This document shows positions 34,022-45,642 of a stretch of DNA of 52,226 nucleotides, piece by piece; the stretch's first letter is position 1, and every line of letters starts with the position of its first letter. The notes beneath the pieces are model-generated. The model was given only the letters and a program-made list of their open reading frames with translations. It made no database searches and was not told the DNA's origin. The stretch is taken from positions 1 to 52,226 of the forward strand of contig JANQBS010000266.1 of NCBI GenBank assembly GCA_033085395.1. Direction: 5' to 3'. Source of the stretch: Xanthoparmelia taractica (taxonomy: Eukaryota; Ascomycota; Lecanoromycetes; Lecanorales; Parmeliaceae). Made by a program: the position numbers and the translations under genes.

Positions 34022-35459
34022 ATGGACATGAATGCTCTTCCATTGGATACGCCAGCGTTAAATCCTCCTCCAGGAGTTACTTCAAATTTTCAACATCCAT
34101 CAGGTGTCCAGGGCAGAATCCACACCATTTTAATTTTCTGCTTGGTCATCAGCACGGTCTTTGTTTGGTCGAGACTTTATACTCGATTCTTCATCAACAG
34201 ATCGCATGCCTGGGATGATTGTAATATCTCTACTATGTTAAATTAGGCACATGACTGACATTTATTAGATACTTCATTCATTGCGTGGGCATGTAACCTC
34301 CTTGACATTCGCAACAGCAAAAGCCAAGAGCACAACTAACTTTACACCACAGGCGGGGTTTGTTGGGTACATTGCGCTCACTCTTGTCGCGAGCAAGTAC
34401 GGGAGTGGTGTCCATCAGTGGGATGTGCGGCTCCGTGATTTCATGACTTGGGCGAAGGTAAAGCCATCGGAATTGACCATGATCATTGACTGAAAGATAC
34501 AGCTGGCCAGCATTATAGACGTCTACTACAACCCGCTTATTTTCGTCTCAAAGTTGTCGATTCTGCTGCAATTCAAGAGGGTCTTCGTTCCTGCTCATGC
34601 TGGAAAAACCTACTGGTTAATCCATTTCCTCATCTGGTCCAATCTACTCTTCTACCTCTCAGTAATGGTACTCGAGATTCTGAAATGCCTTCCGAGAGAG
34701 AAGGTCTGGAATCCTACGATGCAGGGGCGTTGCATAAATCTTCCATTCGTGCCGAAAGCGGGAGCCGTTATTAATATCATTTCGGACTTCTCAATCTTGG
34801 TCCTACCTATCGGCAAGATATGGCAGCTGCAGATGTCACAAAAGAGGAAATTGGGGGTATCTGCGGTTTTTTCAACGGGTCTCTTGTAAGTTTGCGTTTT
34901 CGCATCTTCAAAAGATTTCGGCTAATCCCTTGACAGTGCATGTGTCGCAAGTGTATTCCGATTGGTCAATCTTGTCAAGTTCCCTAACACTGATGACCTT
35001 ACCTTCCACTCGACGCCGGTAGCTCTGTGGATGTATGTATCATTTCATCTTAGCATCCTTCTACCTTAAACGTTGCTGAAACTCTCTCACAGGATGGCTG
35101 AAGTTGCAACCGGTATCGTTTGCGGCTGTATGCCAGTATTGCCACAGTTATTCCGTCATTACATTCCCAAAATAAGAAAGAGTCTGACTGCTCTTCGCGG
35201 TAAGAGCCAGAGCAGATGTAAAGATTCCCATAGGTTACAAGGTCCTCGAGTTGATACTTGGAATCAAATCTCGGCCCATGGTAAATATTTAGAGCTAGAT
35301 GAACATGGCCAGAGCAAGGAGGATATGGGAAAGGCTGAAAAAGGCCAAAAGCAAGATATCCGCTCCGAAACACAAGTCGCCACCTACAGAAATCTATTCG
35401 AAGAGAGGCCTGCGATGGAACAGGAGATATATGTTCAGCGCACAATGACGGTTGAATAG
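34022..35459 (+). CDS. Rhodopsin-domain fungal integral membrane protein (PTH11/SAT4-like)
   Basis: There are six exons: 34022-34220, 34269-34292, 34353-34457, 34503-34885, 34937-35032 and 35093-35459, about 390 residues. Hydrophobic segments occur in order: IHTILIFCLVISTVFVW, YTSFIAWA, GFVGYIALTLVASKYG, a helix around SIIDVYYNPLIFVSKLSILL, FLIWSNLLFYLSVMVL, AGAVINIISDFSILVLPIG, LGVSAVFSTGLL and MAEVATGIVCGCMPVL. Diagnostic residues are R-x-Y-T-R-F, W-D-D-Y, G-x-G-x-H-Q-W-D-V and the C-G-C near the last helix, all typical of the fungal rhodopsin-domain family, whose members sit in the plasma membrane and include PTH11-type receptors. The tail is hydrophilic and Gln/Lys/Glu-rich. One weakness: the second intron (34293-34352) leaves the phase one base out, so either that splice site has mutated or my short second exon is wrong. 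Everything after 34353 is in phase. Confidence 0.8.
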
Positions 35460-36451
35460 TGCTCACCACGGCTTCGCGTTGGAATGGCCGTTGCGTTTCT
35501 CCGACTATATTAGTCTCGTATGAGATGTTGTCAAAGTCCCTTACGCAAAAATCCAAGGCTTAGATAAGAGTCGAGAACAGCGTTGTGAATATTAGCTAAT
35601 TGGTTAAGGTGTGGAAATTGACTTGTGGCAGCCCGGAAACAACTTAGTTATTTTGGGGGGCTCAGTCGACAATCGTAACGATGGACAGTATGAGATCCTC
35701 ACGATTAGCGATATAAATCAAGAATTGTCTGCCTCACGGGCCTGATTGATACCTGGAATTTCCATGTCGCCTTTCCCAATAAACAGAAAAAATTTCACCG
35801 TTGGGCGACAAATGGTGATTGAATGCTTGATGGATGGTGCAAACGAACGCATCCGAATGCCTCACTTGTCACAAGTGAGAAGATCTCTTTTGTCGTCACA
35901 CTTGTTCTTATGACTTTATCAGGCCGCCACATACCGGACAGGTACCGACTGGTGGCGGACCAGCTGCAAGGCAAGTAAGCTCTCATTTTCACAAGAGTGG
36001 GTCTGTGTGCAGTGTGCAGATGATCTAAGTACAAGCGATCCAATAGATTCTTTAAGCACCTATGCGCACAGCCTGGCAGAGTATGCAAGTAAGCTTACTT
36101 CTGACGTCTGCAATGGTGGGTGGTATTGGTGGCCACGTAGCATGAGTGACCTACGGTGGTCATATCTGACCCGATAGTAAGCGAAAAGGAGGGTGGTACC
36201 TTGTTAGCCTTTTTCATTACGAGCTGGATACCCCCGAAATCAAAAGCCTGCCTCACACTCCCTATGCCCTGATTTCTATCACCATCTAATCATTACTTTA
36301 ACCAACACTAGTAAAGATTTTTAGAGGCACAACCTTTCTTGAAACGTGTGTTCCATAATCAAGACAGGCTCCCCACCACGCACTGCCTTTCTATCCTGGC
36401 CTCTGCTTATTATAGTGGTAATGTTATTTGCAAAGCAGTTGTATTGAAAAC
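35460..36451. other. No recognisable gene
   Basis: There is no frame above 97 codons and no recognised motif. Confidence 0.45.
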
Positions 36452-37970
36452 ATGATCTCCCTTACACCCCTATGTCTGTGCTACGTTGGACTCATCCCTC
36501 TGGCATACTTGGTGTACCACACGGTCTAGAGCCTCTTCTTCAGTCCTCTAGCCAAGATACCCCGGGCAGTGTATGCTGCTCTTATTGTTGGTATGGAACG
36601 TACTAGGACTTGATTGCGAAAGCGTGGTCTCTACGGAAGATTGAGGAACAGCATGAACAACACGCTATTGATTATGGCAAGTGAGTTGCAGAAGCCATTG
36701 TTGACTCGGAGCAAAAGGTCTTATTGTTCGTATCTCTGCGAATGAAGTTCATATCAACGAGCCTGCATATAGCGACATTCAACTCTCCTTTCCTAGTATC
36801 ATTCAACAAAATGGGTATTCTCGGCATCATCATTAGTTAGGCATGGGAGATCTGACATTCATTACCATTGAACTCGAATAGCACAACATTCGTCGCAGAG
36901 GTTTAGCCTGGTTCTTCTCCGGCGAAGCATATCAGCTCTTGAGTCGATTTATAAGAAACATTGATAAGATCTACTCTCGACTCATAGAGCTCGAGAATTC
37001 CGAGCAACCTTTTAAGTTGGGTCTTCTGTTCTCCTGCCTGAAAAATGCCATAATCTCTGAATATACTTTTCCTTACAAAGATTGACCTCCTGGTGATTCG
37101 ATACCTTTTACCTACAGAGCGAAATACCCATTTTAAGGGTCCCCCAAAGTTTCCACTGGTGCAAACACTTTCCTATCCTATGGACAATGCTGCATTCGTG
37201 TCCCCATGCCATTCTCAAGTAGCTGTCGCCAGGAACGACAACCATATTGGATTCGGAGCGTGGTAATCAAAGAACCGTGAGAGCGATTGTGGACTCACGA
37301 TGCCACTGAAAGCCATCTAGCAGCCATTCTATAATATTCCATGAACTTCTCTCGAGCAGTCTACCACCTTCCTAAAATTCTTCGAGGGGCTCTGGCAGGC
37401 ACGGTCATCTTTATTTGGTGCTGACGTAGAAAGGACATCTCAATCTGTCCACGTCAACACATTCAACCTCCTTCATAGTTCTTCACAGCTCGAACCGCCT
37501 TCAAAAGGAGCTTCGGTCGGCTTATGTCTGGCCCGGTACATCTCGTTGCCAGGCAGTAACAGAAGAGCCTTCTGTGCCTAACTGTTGTCATCTCAAAGGA
37601 TTTGTGGGATATCATAGGATCCACCTCCCGCTTTATTACCGTCGCACCACTGCACGACTTGCAATACAAAAACCATATGATCCTAGCAGATACAGCTGTG
37701 TCCATGAGTCTCATGCCTTCCCACCGCTACGCGAGGGTATTCAATGATGCAGACGCGTTTGTCTCAGATCGCTGGTTAGACAGAAGTGTCAAGTCCGACC
37801 AATTTAAGCCTTGCATACGCAGAGTTCTACCTTAAGCTCTCCTCTGTGCTGCGCCATCTTGACTTGCGGTTCCTTGAGACTGCGAGTGAAGATATTGAAG
37901 CTATGTGTAATGCCTTTATGCCGATGCTAAGGGAGGGTTCCAAACGTGTCGGAGTTCTGGTTCCTCCAGC
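36452..37970 (+). pseudogene. Cytochrome P450 relic, trichodiene-oxygenase-like
   Basis: The start at 36452 gives a membrane anchor (TPLCLCYVGLIPLAYLVYH), a TAG stop at 36527-36529, then SLFFSPLAKIPRAVYAAL, and in shifting frames WSLRKIEE and IVRISANEVHINEPAYSDI. Next comes HNIRRRGLAWFFSGEAYQLL followed by RFIRNIDKIYSRL, the helix-C region of this P450 group. Near the end are TAVSMSLMPSHRYARVF, VSDRWLD (PERW region) and NLSLAYAEFYLKLSSVLRHLDLRF, which follows the haem loop in intact members. The haem loop with its Cys is missing between about 37810 and 37825, and the I-helix is not visible. Several stops and frameshifts separate the pieces, so this is an old, non-functional copy. Confidence 0.85.
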
Positions 37971-38399
37971 TAGGGTTCAAGAGCTTCCCTGGAGCTGGAG
38001 GAACTGTGTAAGAAAGGGGTATGCGAAAATGCCTGTGTCATCTGCGGGGATCAAATAATCATTCCATAACAGCAGCGGTAAAAAGGCAATCTTGCGTGGT
38101 AGTGAGACTAATCACGGGATAATACCATGCTAGTGATATAATATATACTGCCTGCCGACTTGATGATATTTATGCTAATGACCCAGCGCTTGACTCAGCG
38201 CAAATGAAGCATATACCATGCGGGAGCAAAAACCCTAAGGTTATCCGTATACCCAACAAAAGAAATTAAGAACCCCGAATCCATGAACCGGATTTCCGGA
38301 ACAGCTCTTGTAGCTCGCATCGCAACCTTAGCCCCGTTCTTAGAAGAATAGAGAGAGCATGGCCACCGTGAGCTCTAGAGGATCAGTGAGCAGCGAGAC
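37971..38399. other. Intergenic between two convergent P450 relics
   Basis: No gene was recognised. Badly decayed C-terminal sequence of the minus-strand P450 may extend here, but no haem-binding motif could be found. Confidence 0.35.
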
Positions 38400-39165
38400 T
38401 TATAGTTATATTCTTTCAGGCAGGATTCATGATACTTCAGTGAAACAAGCTGTCCGACAATCGGCTTTTCACCTTGAAGCGGTTCGGTCCATACCGTAGG
38501 TCACGCCATATGTTCGGCTCTTTTGCGAGGAAATAACAACTTTGTCCGGAAAGCGGCAGCGGTATCAACACCGGCGAAGAACAAGGTCCGAAGCTCGTCG
38601 CGGAGAAGTTGCTTGTCGTCATTAACGTGTCCGAGCTCATTTAAAAAGCTGGAAGGCTCTTGATGCTCTTTTCTTAGTTCCGAGATCAGAGTTGAGGGTC
38701 TATGTAGACGATCCGCTTCGCCGATGAATCGGTCCATAAATTGGGGGGCCTTTTCAACACTCTTACAGAAAGAACGCTGGGGGACCATACACGCCAATAG
38801 AGCCTTTAGCCACCTCTCCTCACATTCAGTCTGCAACTTATGTATGGCTTCTATAAAGTGCTTTCGGGAATACTATGGATTTAGGGACATCAATGACTTA
38901 GCGAACATATAATCGATCGCTACGTCCACTGTCAGTCGAGGGAATTATTTCCCCAGAACCACCACGGAGCCGTCTCTGGGTATCACACCAATTGAATGCT
39001 GACATGGGCATCAAGTTTTCGCAGATTTACCTTCGGCTTTCGAGGAACAAACCCGGAGTTGGCCTCGAGAGTGTTGCCACTCTGGCCCATCGACCTAGAA
39101 ATAACTCTTCCCAAGCAACGGAGCAGATACTTCCTTGCGGCGCCATCCAAAGCTATAAAGGTCAA
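38400..39165 (-). pseudogene. Cytochrome P450 relic, CYP52-like
   Basis: Minus-strand pieces in order are KPKVNLRKLDAHVSIQ (about 39010), LTVDVAIDYMFAKSL (about 38925-38880, matching the family's FF-x-L-T-x-D-x-A-x-x-F-x-F-G region), AIHKLQTECEERW, KAPQFMDRFIGEAD, SSFLNELG and LRDELRTLFFAGVDTAA, which is the I-helix (family AGRDTTA). After a frame change comes FLAKEPNIWRDLRYG, the helix just past it. ExxR and haem-binding segments are not identifiable. CYP52 enzymes hydroxylate alkanes and fatty acids. Multiple stops and at least two frame changes make this a pseudogene, truncated at both ends. Confidence 0.8.
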
Positions 39166-39957
39166 GATTTCATGTCAAAACAGTTATAATATTTTCTGTT
39201 CAACTTAATTAATAACAAGGGGTCCTCAGGAACCTGGAAGAGAACGTCTTTCTGGTTACTTGTACCGAGAGAGCCGGCTTACTGTTCAGGTCTTCGATTT
39301 GGCTGTGTATATGGCAATACTGACAAGGTCAAGATCAAGGAAAGGGTCCTTTGGTGGAAGAGCACGAAGCTGTTTGCAGCCATACTTCTGAATAGCAGGT
39401 CGGCCACTGATGGTGGTGGTAGTGTGCTGGTAAAACGGGTGAAGAGGGAAGCATCCGAGAAGTAGAAGTAATTGAAATTCATAGTACTCTTCTTCACGTC
39501 TGACTAGATGTCAGACGAATGGAACTTTCCATTATAGCAATAGGGATCAGTGGGTTTCTTCTCGTGAATACCCAGGCGCCCTACAATGATGGCATAAAAA
39601 CTAGTCAGATAGAGAGCGCTCGCAAGCAACATGGAGCAAACAAAATGACCCTCTGTGCTCGTACGGCCGTGATCATAATATCACGATCCTGACTTGCTAA
39701 ATGTCCTCGCCTCCATCTCTTGAGCGGCGCGTTCTTGTCATCACGCTAGAAGGGTTCACTCCAAATCAACCTCAATCTAACCAAATTTGATGACCGTAGG
39801 GCTGAGCTAGGGTGAGATGATCGATTCCGCAGCGCCAACGTATCTTGTTCGAGATCTCCAGTCACACTGTAAAGCGACTGAACCTCACAGCCAAGGAACT
39901 CAGAGCACGTAGACGACTCTGAGGTTCTGCTCTTAGAACCTCTTAAGCCTGGCTGCG
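39166..39957. other. No recognisable gene
   Basis: No frame of note; the right part is the upstream region of the NACHT gene. Confidence 0.4.
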
Positions 39958-42900
39958 ATGCTCGACCCGTTCACGGCCATTAGCTTAGCTAGCGCTGTCG
40001 TCCAGTTCACCGACTTTGGCATCAAGCTTGTAACAGGGAGTATTGAGCTCTATCACTCTGCCGATGGGGCCAATGCGGAGAGGTCCAATCTTGAACTCAA
40101 GAGTAATCGTGTCATCAATCTCGCTGACAAGATCATCTTTCCCGAGCACAATCCTGATGATGGGCCCGAGTCAGAGGATGATAGGCAGCTAAGAGAGCTT
40201 GCAAAATCCAGCAAATTGATAGCCTCAGACCTTCTCAATGTACTTGATGAACTCAAGGTCAAGCCTCCCGCAAGTCACGGCAGAAAGTGGGAGAGCTTCA
40301 AAAAGGCTGTAGCGGCTCAAACGCCTCATAACAAAAACAAAATCGCGGACCTCGACAAGCGGCTTCATAGTGTGCATCAAGCAATGCTAAACCAGATTCA
40401 GTTCATGATGAGGTAAATACTCTTGGAATGATGGCAGAGCATTACTAATTCACGATCTCTAGTGAACAACAATCTCAGGTCTTATCGACTCTAAAAGACC
40501 TCGCCGATAAGAAGCTGCTGCAACTGAAGGACGCAATCCTGAAAGAAGTGAATAAAGGACCCAACGCGGCAATAGCAGATCTATCGGGCAAGTTGTCATC
40601 TCTAGCTGAAGCCTCGCGAAAGCAAAAGACCCTCTGCATCATCAATAGTTTGGATTTTGAGACTAGGCAAAGTCGACAGTCCGACATATCGGACGCCGAG
40701 GACCAAACCTTTGAATGGATTTTTCATGACCACCATGGGCCATTCAATCAGCATGTTGGATTCAGAAACTGGCTGCAATTCGGAAACGACATCTATTGGA
40801 TATCAGGGAAGGCCGGATCGGGAAAATCGGTTCTAATGAATTATGTTGCGAATGAGCGACGCACTCAAGAAATGTTGCAGTCGTGGGCAGGAGACACAAG
40901 ATTGATTGTCGCAAAATACTTCTTTTGGAACGCTGGAGCGCCAATGCAAAAGTCACAACAGGGGTTACTGCAATCACTGCTACGTGAAATCTATGGTCAG
41001 TGTCCGGAGCTGGTGCCTGTCGTATGTCCTTTTAGATGGAAGCGTTACTACGAGATTGGTGCAACATAGACTCGTGTCGAATTATCAGAGGCTTTCAGAA
41101 ACCTAAGCCAACAGCGGCTGTTGGAATTGAAATTTTGCTTCTTTGTTGACGGTGTGGACGAGTACGATGGGGAAGATCACTCGCATATTGTTGGTGTTTT
41201 GAAGGACCTTAACGCCTCGCCCTGTGTCAAAGTCTGTTTATCCAGCCGACCGTGGAACATCTTCATAGCGGCTTTTGGCGCCAGTACTGATCAGAGACTG
41301 GTGCTCGAAGATCATAATGGAGACGACATTCAAAAATATATCCAAAACAGATTTGAAAGCGACAAGCAGTTCGCTTTACTCCAGTCAGGGGATCCTCGCA
41401 GCAGCGAATTGGTTGATCAGATTGTCCGAAATGCGCAGGGGGTCTTCCTCTGGGTCAGAATTGTCGTCAGCAATCTTCTCCGGGGTCTGAGCAACGATGA
41501 CAATCTATCAGACCTACACAAAAGACTTCAAAGTTTTCCCACCACTTTGAAGGCATACTTCCAGCATATGTTTGACAGTATTGATGATTTCTACCAAGAA
41601 GAAACATCAGAAATATTACTGATATGCCTCGAGGGGATACAGCCTCTATCGCTGCTCGCACTGTGGTTCTATGAACAAGAAAGGGTCACACCAGATTACG
41701 CATTACGAGCAAAAAGAAGTCCCCTTAGCAGCACCGATGTTGTCACTATTTTCGAAAGCATTCACAAGCGCATAAACGCTCGAGGCCAAGACTTGCTTGA
41801 AATCGAAACTGATACTACGAACTAAGAGCATTTAATGTACACCGTGCGCTTCTCGCATCGTACGGTCAAAGACTTCCTCTCGACGCCTGACATGCTGGCA
41901 AAATTGACCTCTTGGAAGTCAGAACATTTCGATGCCAGGGCAACTTTATGCAAGGCGACACTAGCCATTGTCAAGTCGTTACCCTCGTCGACTGACATAA
42001 GCTACCGTGCGAAGGATAACCGATGCTGGAACCATGTCAGCGACTTCTTCACCTACGCTCATCTCATTGAACGGGACAAGGGAACACTAGATGATGTTTT
42101 GGTTGATGAGTTCCAGCGTGTACTTTCTACATTTCGAAAGCGGGATGGACGAGACACGTATTCAGGCTGGCTTCTCGTTCACTCAGCTTGGGTCCTTGAC
42201 CACTGGGCGCGTTGGGTCGATGAGGACGATATGCGGCCCGTAAAAGATACCATTGTCGAACATCTTCCCCATTATGATAGGGACATGGCGAGTTTCTTTT
42301 TCGCACTGGCGGTTGAAGCAAATCTGAAACGCTACATCAAAAACAAGATAGCAATACAGCCACACCTGATGAATCGGTCTTTCTTACAAAGACCGATACT
42401 GGACCGTGCATTGCGGCCACCACCGTTGACATGGCGGATGTGCGGCATGGACCCTGATATGATCGATCTACTATTGACGCAAGGTGCAGATCCGAATGAG
42501 CCGCTCACTGTGTGTAAGGCTGAACGCGCGTCGGACAACAATTTTAACCTATATACGCCTCAAATGGCATGGACAACAACCTGGATCCTCTTTCTTCGAC
42601 ACTTGCATGAGGGCAAGATCAACAAAACCCGTAAGCCTCCTGAGTTGGTCCAAGACGAGCTTAAAGCAACAAAGCTCATGATCGAGAATGGCGCCGCCAC
42701 AGACCTGCGGCCTTGGAGAATCTTTGCGTTACAAACCCTTTTTGGTGGCCGGAAGTTAACACCATCAGATGTAATCCATGAGGTTTTCCCACCACGGGAT
42801 GCTGTTTTCCTAGAGCAGCTCTTAAGAAAACATCGTCCGTGGGCTTTGCGGCAGGCATGCTCCTGGGTGAAGCGAACCGTGCTACTTTGGTTTTATCGCG

Positions 42901-43187
42901 ATATCCATATTGTTGTGTGGTCGCTGACCTCGCTCTATCCGGTTTTCTTCAACCCGACCTTGGGCGTTATTCTCCCCATGGTGATTATCCCAACGCTTGG
43001 ATACCTCATAAGGCTTCTCGTCTGGCCATTTATTTCGTTTGTCATATCGCGCACTGCTCCACTACTGCTGCTAGAACTGATCTTGAGCGATTGGATACCA
43101 ATATTCGATGGACTGGTTTGGTTCAACAAATTGCTGCTTCGGCGCGACTCATCTTTGTCTTCAGTTGGTCCAAAGAATGAATGCTAG
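39958..43187 (+). pseudogene. NACHT-domain STAND (NLR-like) protein with two nonsense codons
   Basis: Exons 39958-40412 and 40463-43187 (50-bp intron, GTAAAT donor, CTAG acceptor) give 1,059 residues if two in-frame stops are read through: TAG at 41067-41069 (codon 354) and TAA at 41823-41825 (codon 606). No frameshift occurs. The N-terminus MLDPFTAISLASAVVQFTDFG is the helical STAND N-terminal domain common in ascomycetes. NACHT features are WISGKAGSGKS (Walker A, about residue 266), KFCFFVDGVDEYDG (Walker B), VCLSSRPW and LWVRIVVSNLLRGL, then HRTVKDFLS. Further on are an ankyrin-like MIDLLLTQGADPNE and, oddly, a C-terminal block of hydrophobic segments (about 42905-43085). Fungal NLR-like proteins function in non-self recognition and programmed cell death. 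Flanking sequence stays homologous across both stops, and both could arise by C->T at CpA. Confidence 0.85.
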
Positions 43188-45043
43188 GACAGCATGGGAT
43201 GATAGTATAACAAGACACTTTCTGTTATCTGATCTTCAATAATCAAAGCACTCCATCCATCTGCTCGTCTTCTTCGCTTTATTTAAGTTTCGGAAGTTGG
43301 AATTGTTTCTCAACTCATGTCAATCAATGGCTGGAGCCTGCAACTCAACCACCGAGATGCAAATTGAAGCGAAATCATTCAAGAGATTGTATGAGATAAG
43401 GGAAGATTTTACAGAATTGCATCAGATGAATCTAGGAATTAAGACCTGCTTCCAGTCGCGCTGAAACAAAGAGTGGAAGTCCATGTAGCCACACGGGACC
43501 GTCTGCTTCCCGAAACATTGAATTCAGATCCTTGACTTAGTCTCTAAGCAAACACTCTCTAGCCTCTCCCGTGGGAGCCGTGATTCAAAGTGCACAAAGT
43601 CACTGTCTAATAAAAGCTCACATCGGATTCACCAGCAGCCCCTTTTCCATTCCTGAAGAGGCAATGGGCCACAAACCAGCGAGCATGTTGTCCGCTACAG
43701 GCGCTCAAGAGACGTCAGCCCTGATGTGACAACAGGGAACAAATGAGGATGGTGTTGTCTTTTGCTTCGGGCTGTCGTTGACCCTAAAAATAAAGACGTA
43801 GGGATGGACGGATCGAGAAGAAAACATGTTAATACGACGACGCGAGATAAGAGCGCTGCTCAATCTGGTTGCGATGGCAAGTGAAAACGTAAAGGTAGAG
43901 GCTGACAGAGTTCCTATGACAGCTACATTCCGAGGATTCGTACACCAACTATGTAGTCCTTATTAGATTGACGCTTATACCGGATTTGGCGTACAGCCCA
44001 CGTAGACTACGCGCTTACATCCAGTGACTACAGCTCGACTCGTCTAATAACAGCATCGGCCACCGAGATCTTACTATTAAAAACACTTTGCCTAAACCTA
44101 GGTAGTCCACATATATACTATATATAGGGACGTCGTCTTGGTCTTAGTCAAACAGCCCCGCGCTTGAAAGAACGATTGGGGCTGTTTCGATGAAAGATCC
44201 AAGACTTTCGTATTCTCCTTCAGCAGACGTAGCAAGGCACTGACAGCTCGGATCAGCGATCACATACATCTTTGCATCAAAGTCGCAATGCCAAGCCTTT
44301 ACAACTACTCAATCCGTTAAGACTTCGCTGTCCGTCTTCTGCTTATGTTTACACCGTATATCCATACGTGGGCCGTGTCCTGGCTTACTGCATGGTAAGC
44401 ATCTAGAACGACACGGAAGTTAATCTTACGTTTTCGGCTGATGAATGCACGGAAGGCTTGCTTGCTTGGCTGCTGAAATCGGTAAGGTGCCGAATGGCGG
44501 CAAAGTAGGCGAGGGCGACGACGCGACGTGCACCCACTTTGACGCTTCTCGCAAAGTGCATCGTTTTTGTCCCAGACAGACATGAGCATCATGCAAACAT
44601 TTGAACGTGCGGGGAAGATCCTTGCTCCTCTTTCCCATGGGGGCGATGCGTTGCCATGAACATGCAATCAGCTGACTGTGACTCGGCTTCCCCACCACCA
44701 CCACGTCATCTCAACATCGGTGCACCGACGTTCACTAATGCACTCCACAATCCAACGCGGTCTTCTACTCCGGATTGCCTTACGAGATGGCAAATCCTCA
44801 GCTGCGGGCATTGTTATTATCCATACAGGAAACGCACGTGAACGTTCTCAGGCAGAAAAATGTTCCCAAAGCTATGCATGTCAGACGGTTGAGTGTTGGT
44901 GGAGTGTTCTCGACGACGCCCACCTCGTATAGATGATATTGACGGTGAGCTGTGCTTCCAAATCAACGCTGGGCATACAATATCCTGGGTTGTGAAGAGG
45001 GGAAGCAGTGGCAGCCTTACATCCTGCTCTTGGCTGTTCTGGA
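43188..45043. other. No recognisable gene; one hairpin
   Basis: Frames reach 116 codons on the minus strand (44317-44667) without any recognisable motif. AAACAGCCCC at 44150-44159 pairs with GGGGCTGTTT at 44178-44187 as a 10-bp perfect stem with an 18-base loop. Confidence 0.4.
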
Positions 45044-45051
45044 TATATAAA
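45044..45051 (+). promoter_or_regulatory. TATA box of the small secreted protein gene
   Basis: TATATAAA lies 126 bp upstream of the ATG at 45177. The stretch just before the ATG is pyrimidine- and CA-rich and lacks upstream ATGs close to the start, as usual for highly expressed fungal genes. Confidence 0.6.
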
Positions 45052-45176
45052 GAGTGCTTTCATACCCACGAATGTCATTATCTGCTCATCCACCTTGCAT
45101 TTCCTACTCAGCATCTAAACATTTCACAAAGCAAGATAATCATCTCTCCAATCCAACCATCAATCAAGCATCGACA

Positions 45177-45642
45177 ATGAAGACTTTCGCCATCTCCACC
45201 TTGCTCTTCCTCTTCGCCACGGGACTGCATGCCGCGCCCAGCAACAAAGCTCGCCAGTTCGAAGCCCAGCTCACTTTCGAAGGCGCTCCTCCCGATGTGG
45301 CATTCTACACGCTGTCGGTCCCCACCGACGGTTCCGTCTTCCAGATTTGTAAGTCGCCAACTTCAATCTCCTATCTGACTCCCCGTTCCCCTACTGCCAA
45401 TATACCATCACATCTACTCGTACCTAGCGAGATATTCAAAAAGACTTTTCCCGGGAAAAGGTAAATTCCTGACTTATATAATCGCAGACAATCCATTGAG
45501 CGTCTCGCACATCGCATCCCAAGGCGGTGCCACGTGCACATTGTTCGGTATTGATGGCAGCGTGACTACGGTTGTCGGTGCGAACACAGTGGACGTAGGA
45601 CCGCCGCAGACGCAAGTGTCGGGCACTTGCCGTGCTTTGTAA
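45177..45642 (+). CDS. Small secreted protein (effector candidate)
   Basis: Exons 45177-45348 and 45488-45642, with a 139-bp intron (GTAAGT donor, TCGCAG acceptor), encode 108 residues without a stop. The N-terminus MKTFAISTLLFLFATGLHAA is a classic signal peptide, probably cleaved after HAA or slightly later; SNKARQF contains a basic site. The mature part (about 85 residues) has the pattern LTFEGAPPDVAFYTLSVP, then ISVSH-type spacing with GGATCTLFG and VSGTCRAL, giving two Cys that can form one disulfide near the C-terminus. I recognise the general shape of a family of short ascomycete secreted proteins but no biochemical function. Good promoter elements and intact splice sites suggest it is live, in contrast to most neighbours. 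The intron is longer than others in the window. Confidence 0.82.

Noticed and set aside
41022..41069. Ordinary 48-bp intron in the NACHT gene
   Set aside because: Donor and acceptor dinucleotides fit, but the stretch encodes a CPFRW segment typical of the protein family at this place, so it is more likely coding DNA with a new stop. Kept as an exitron possibility.
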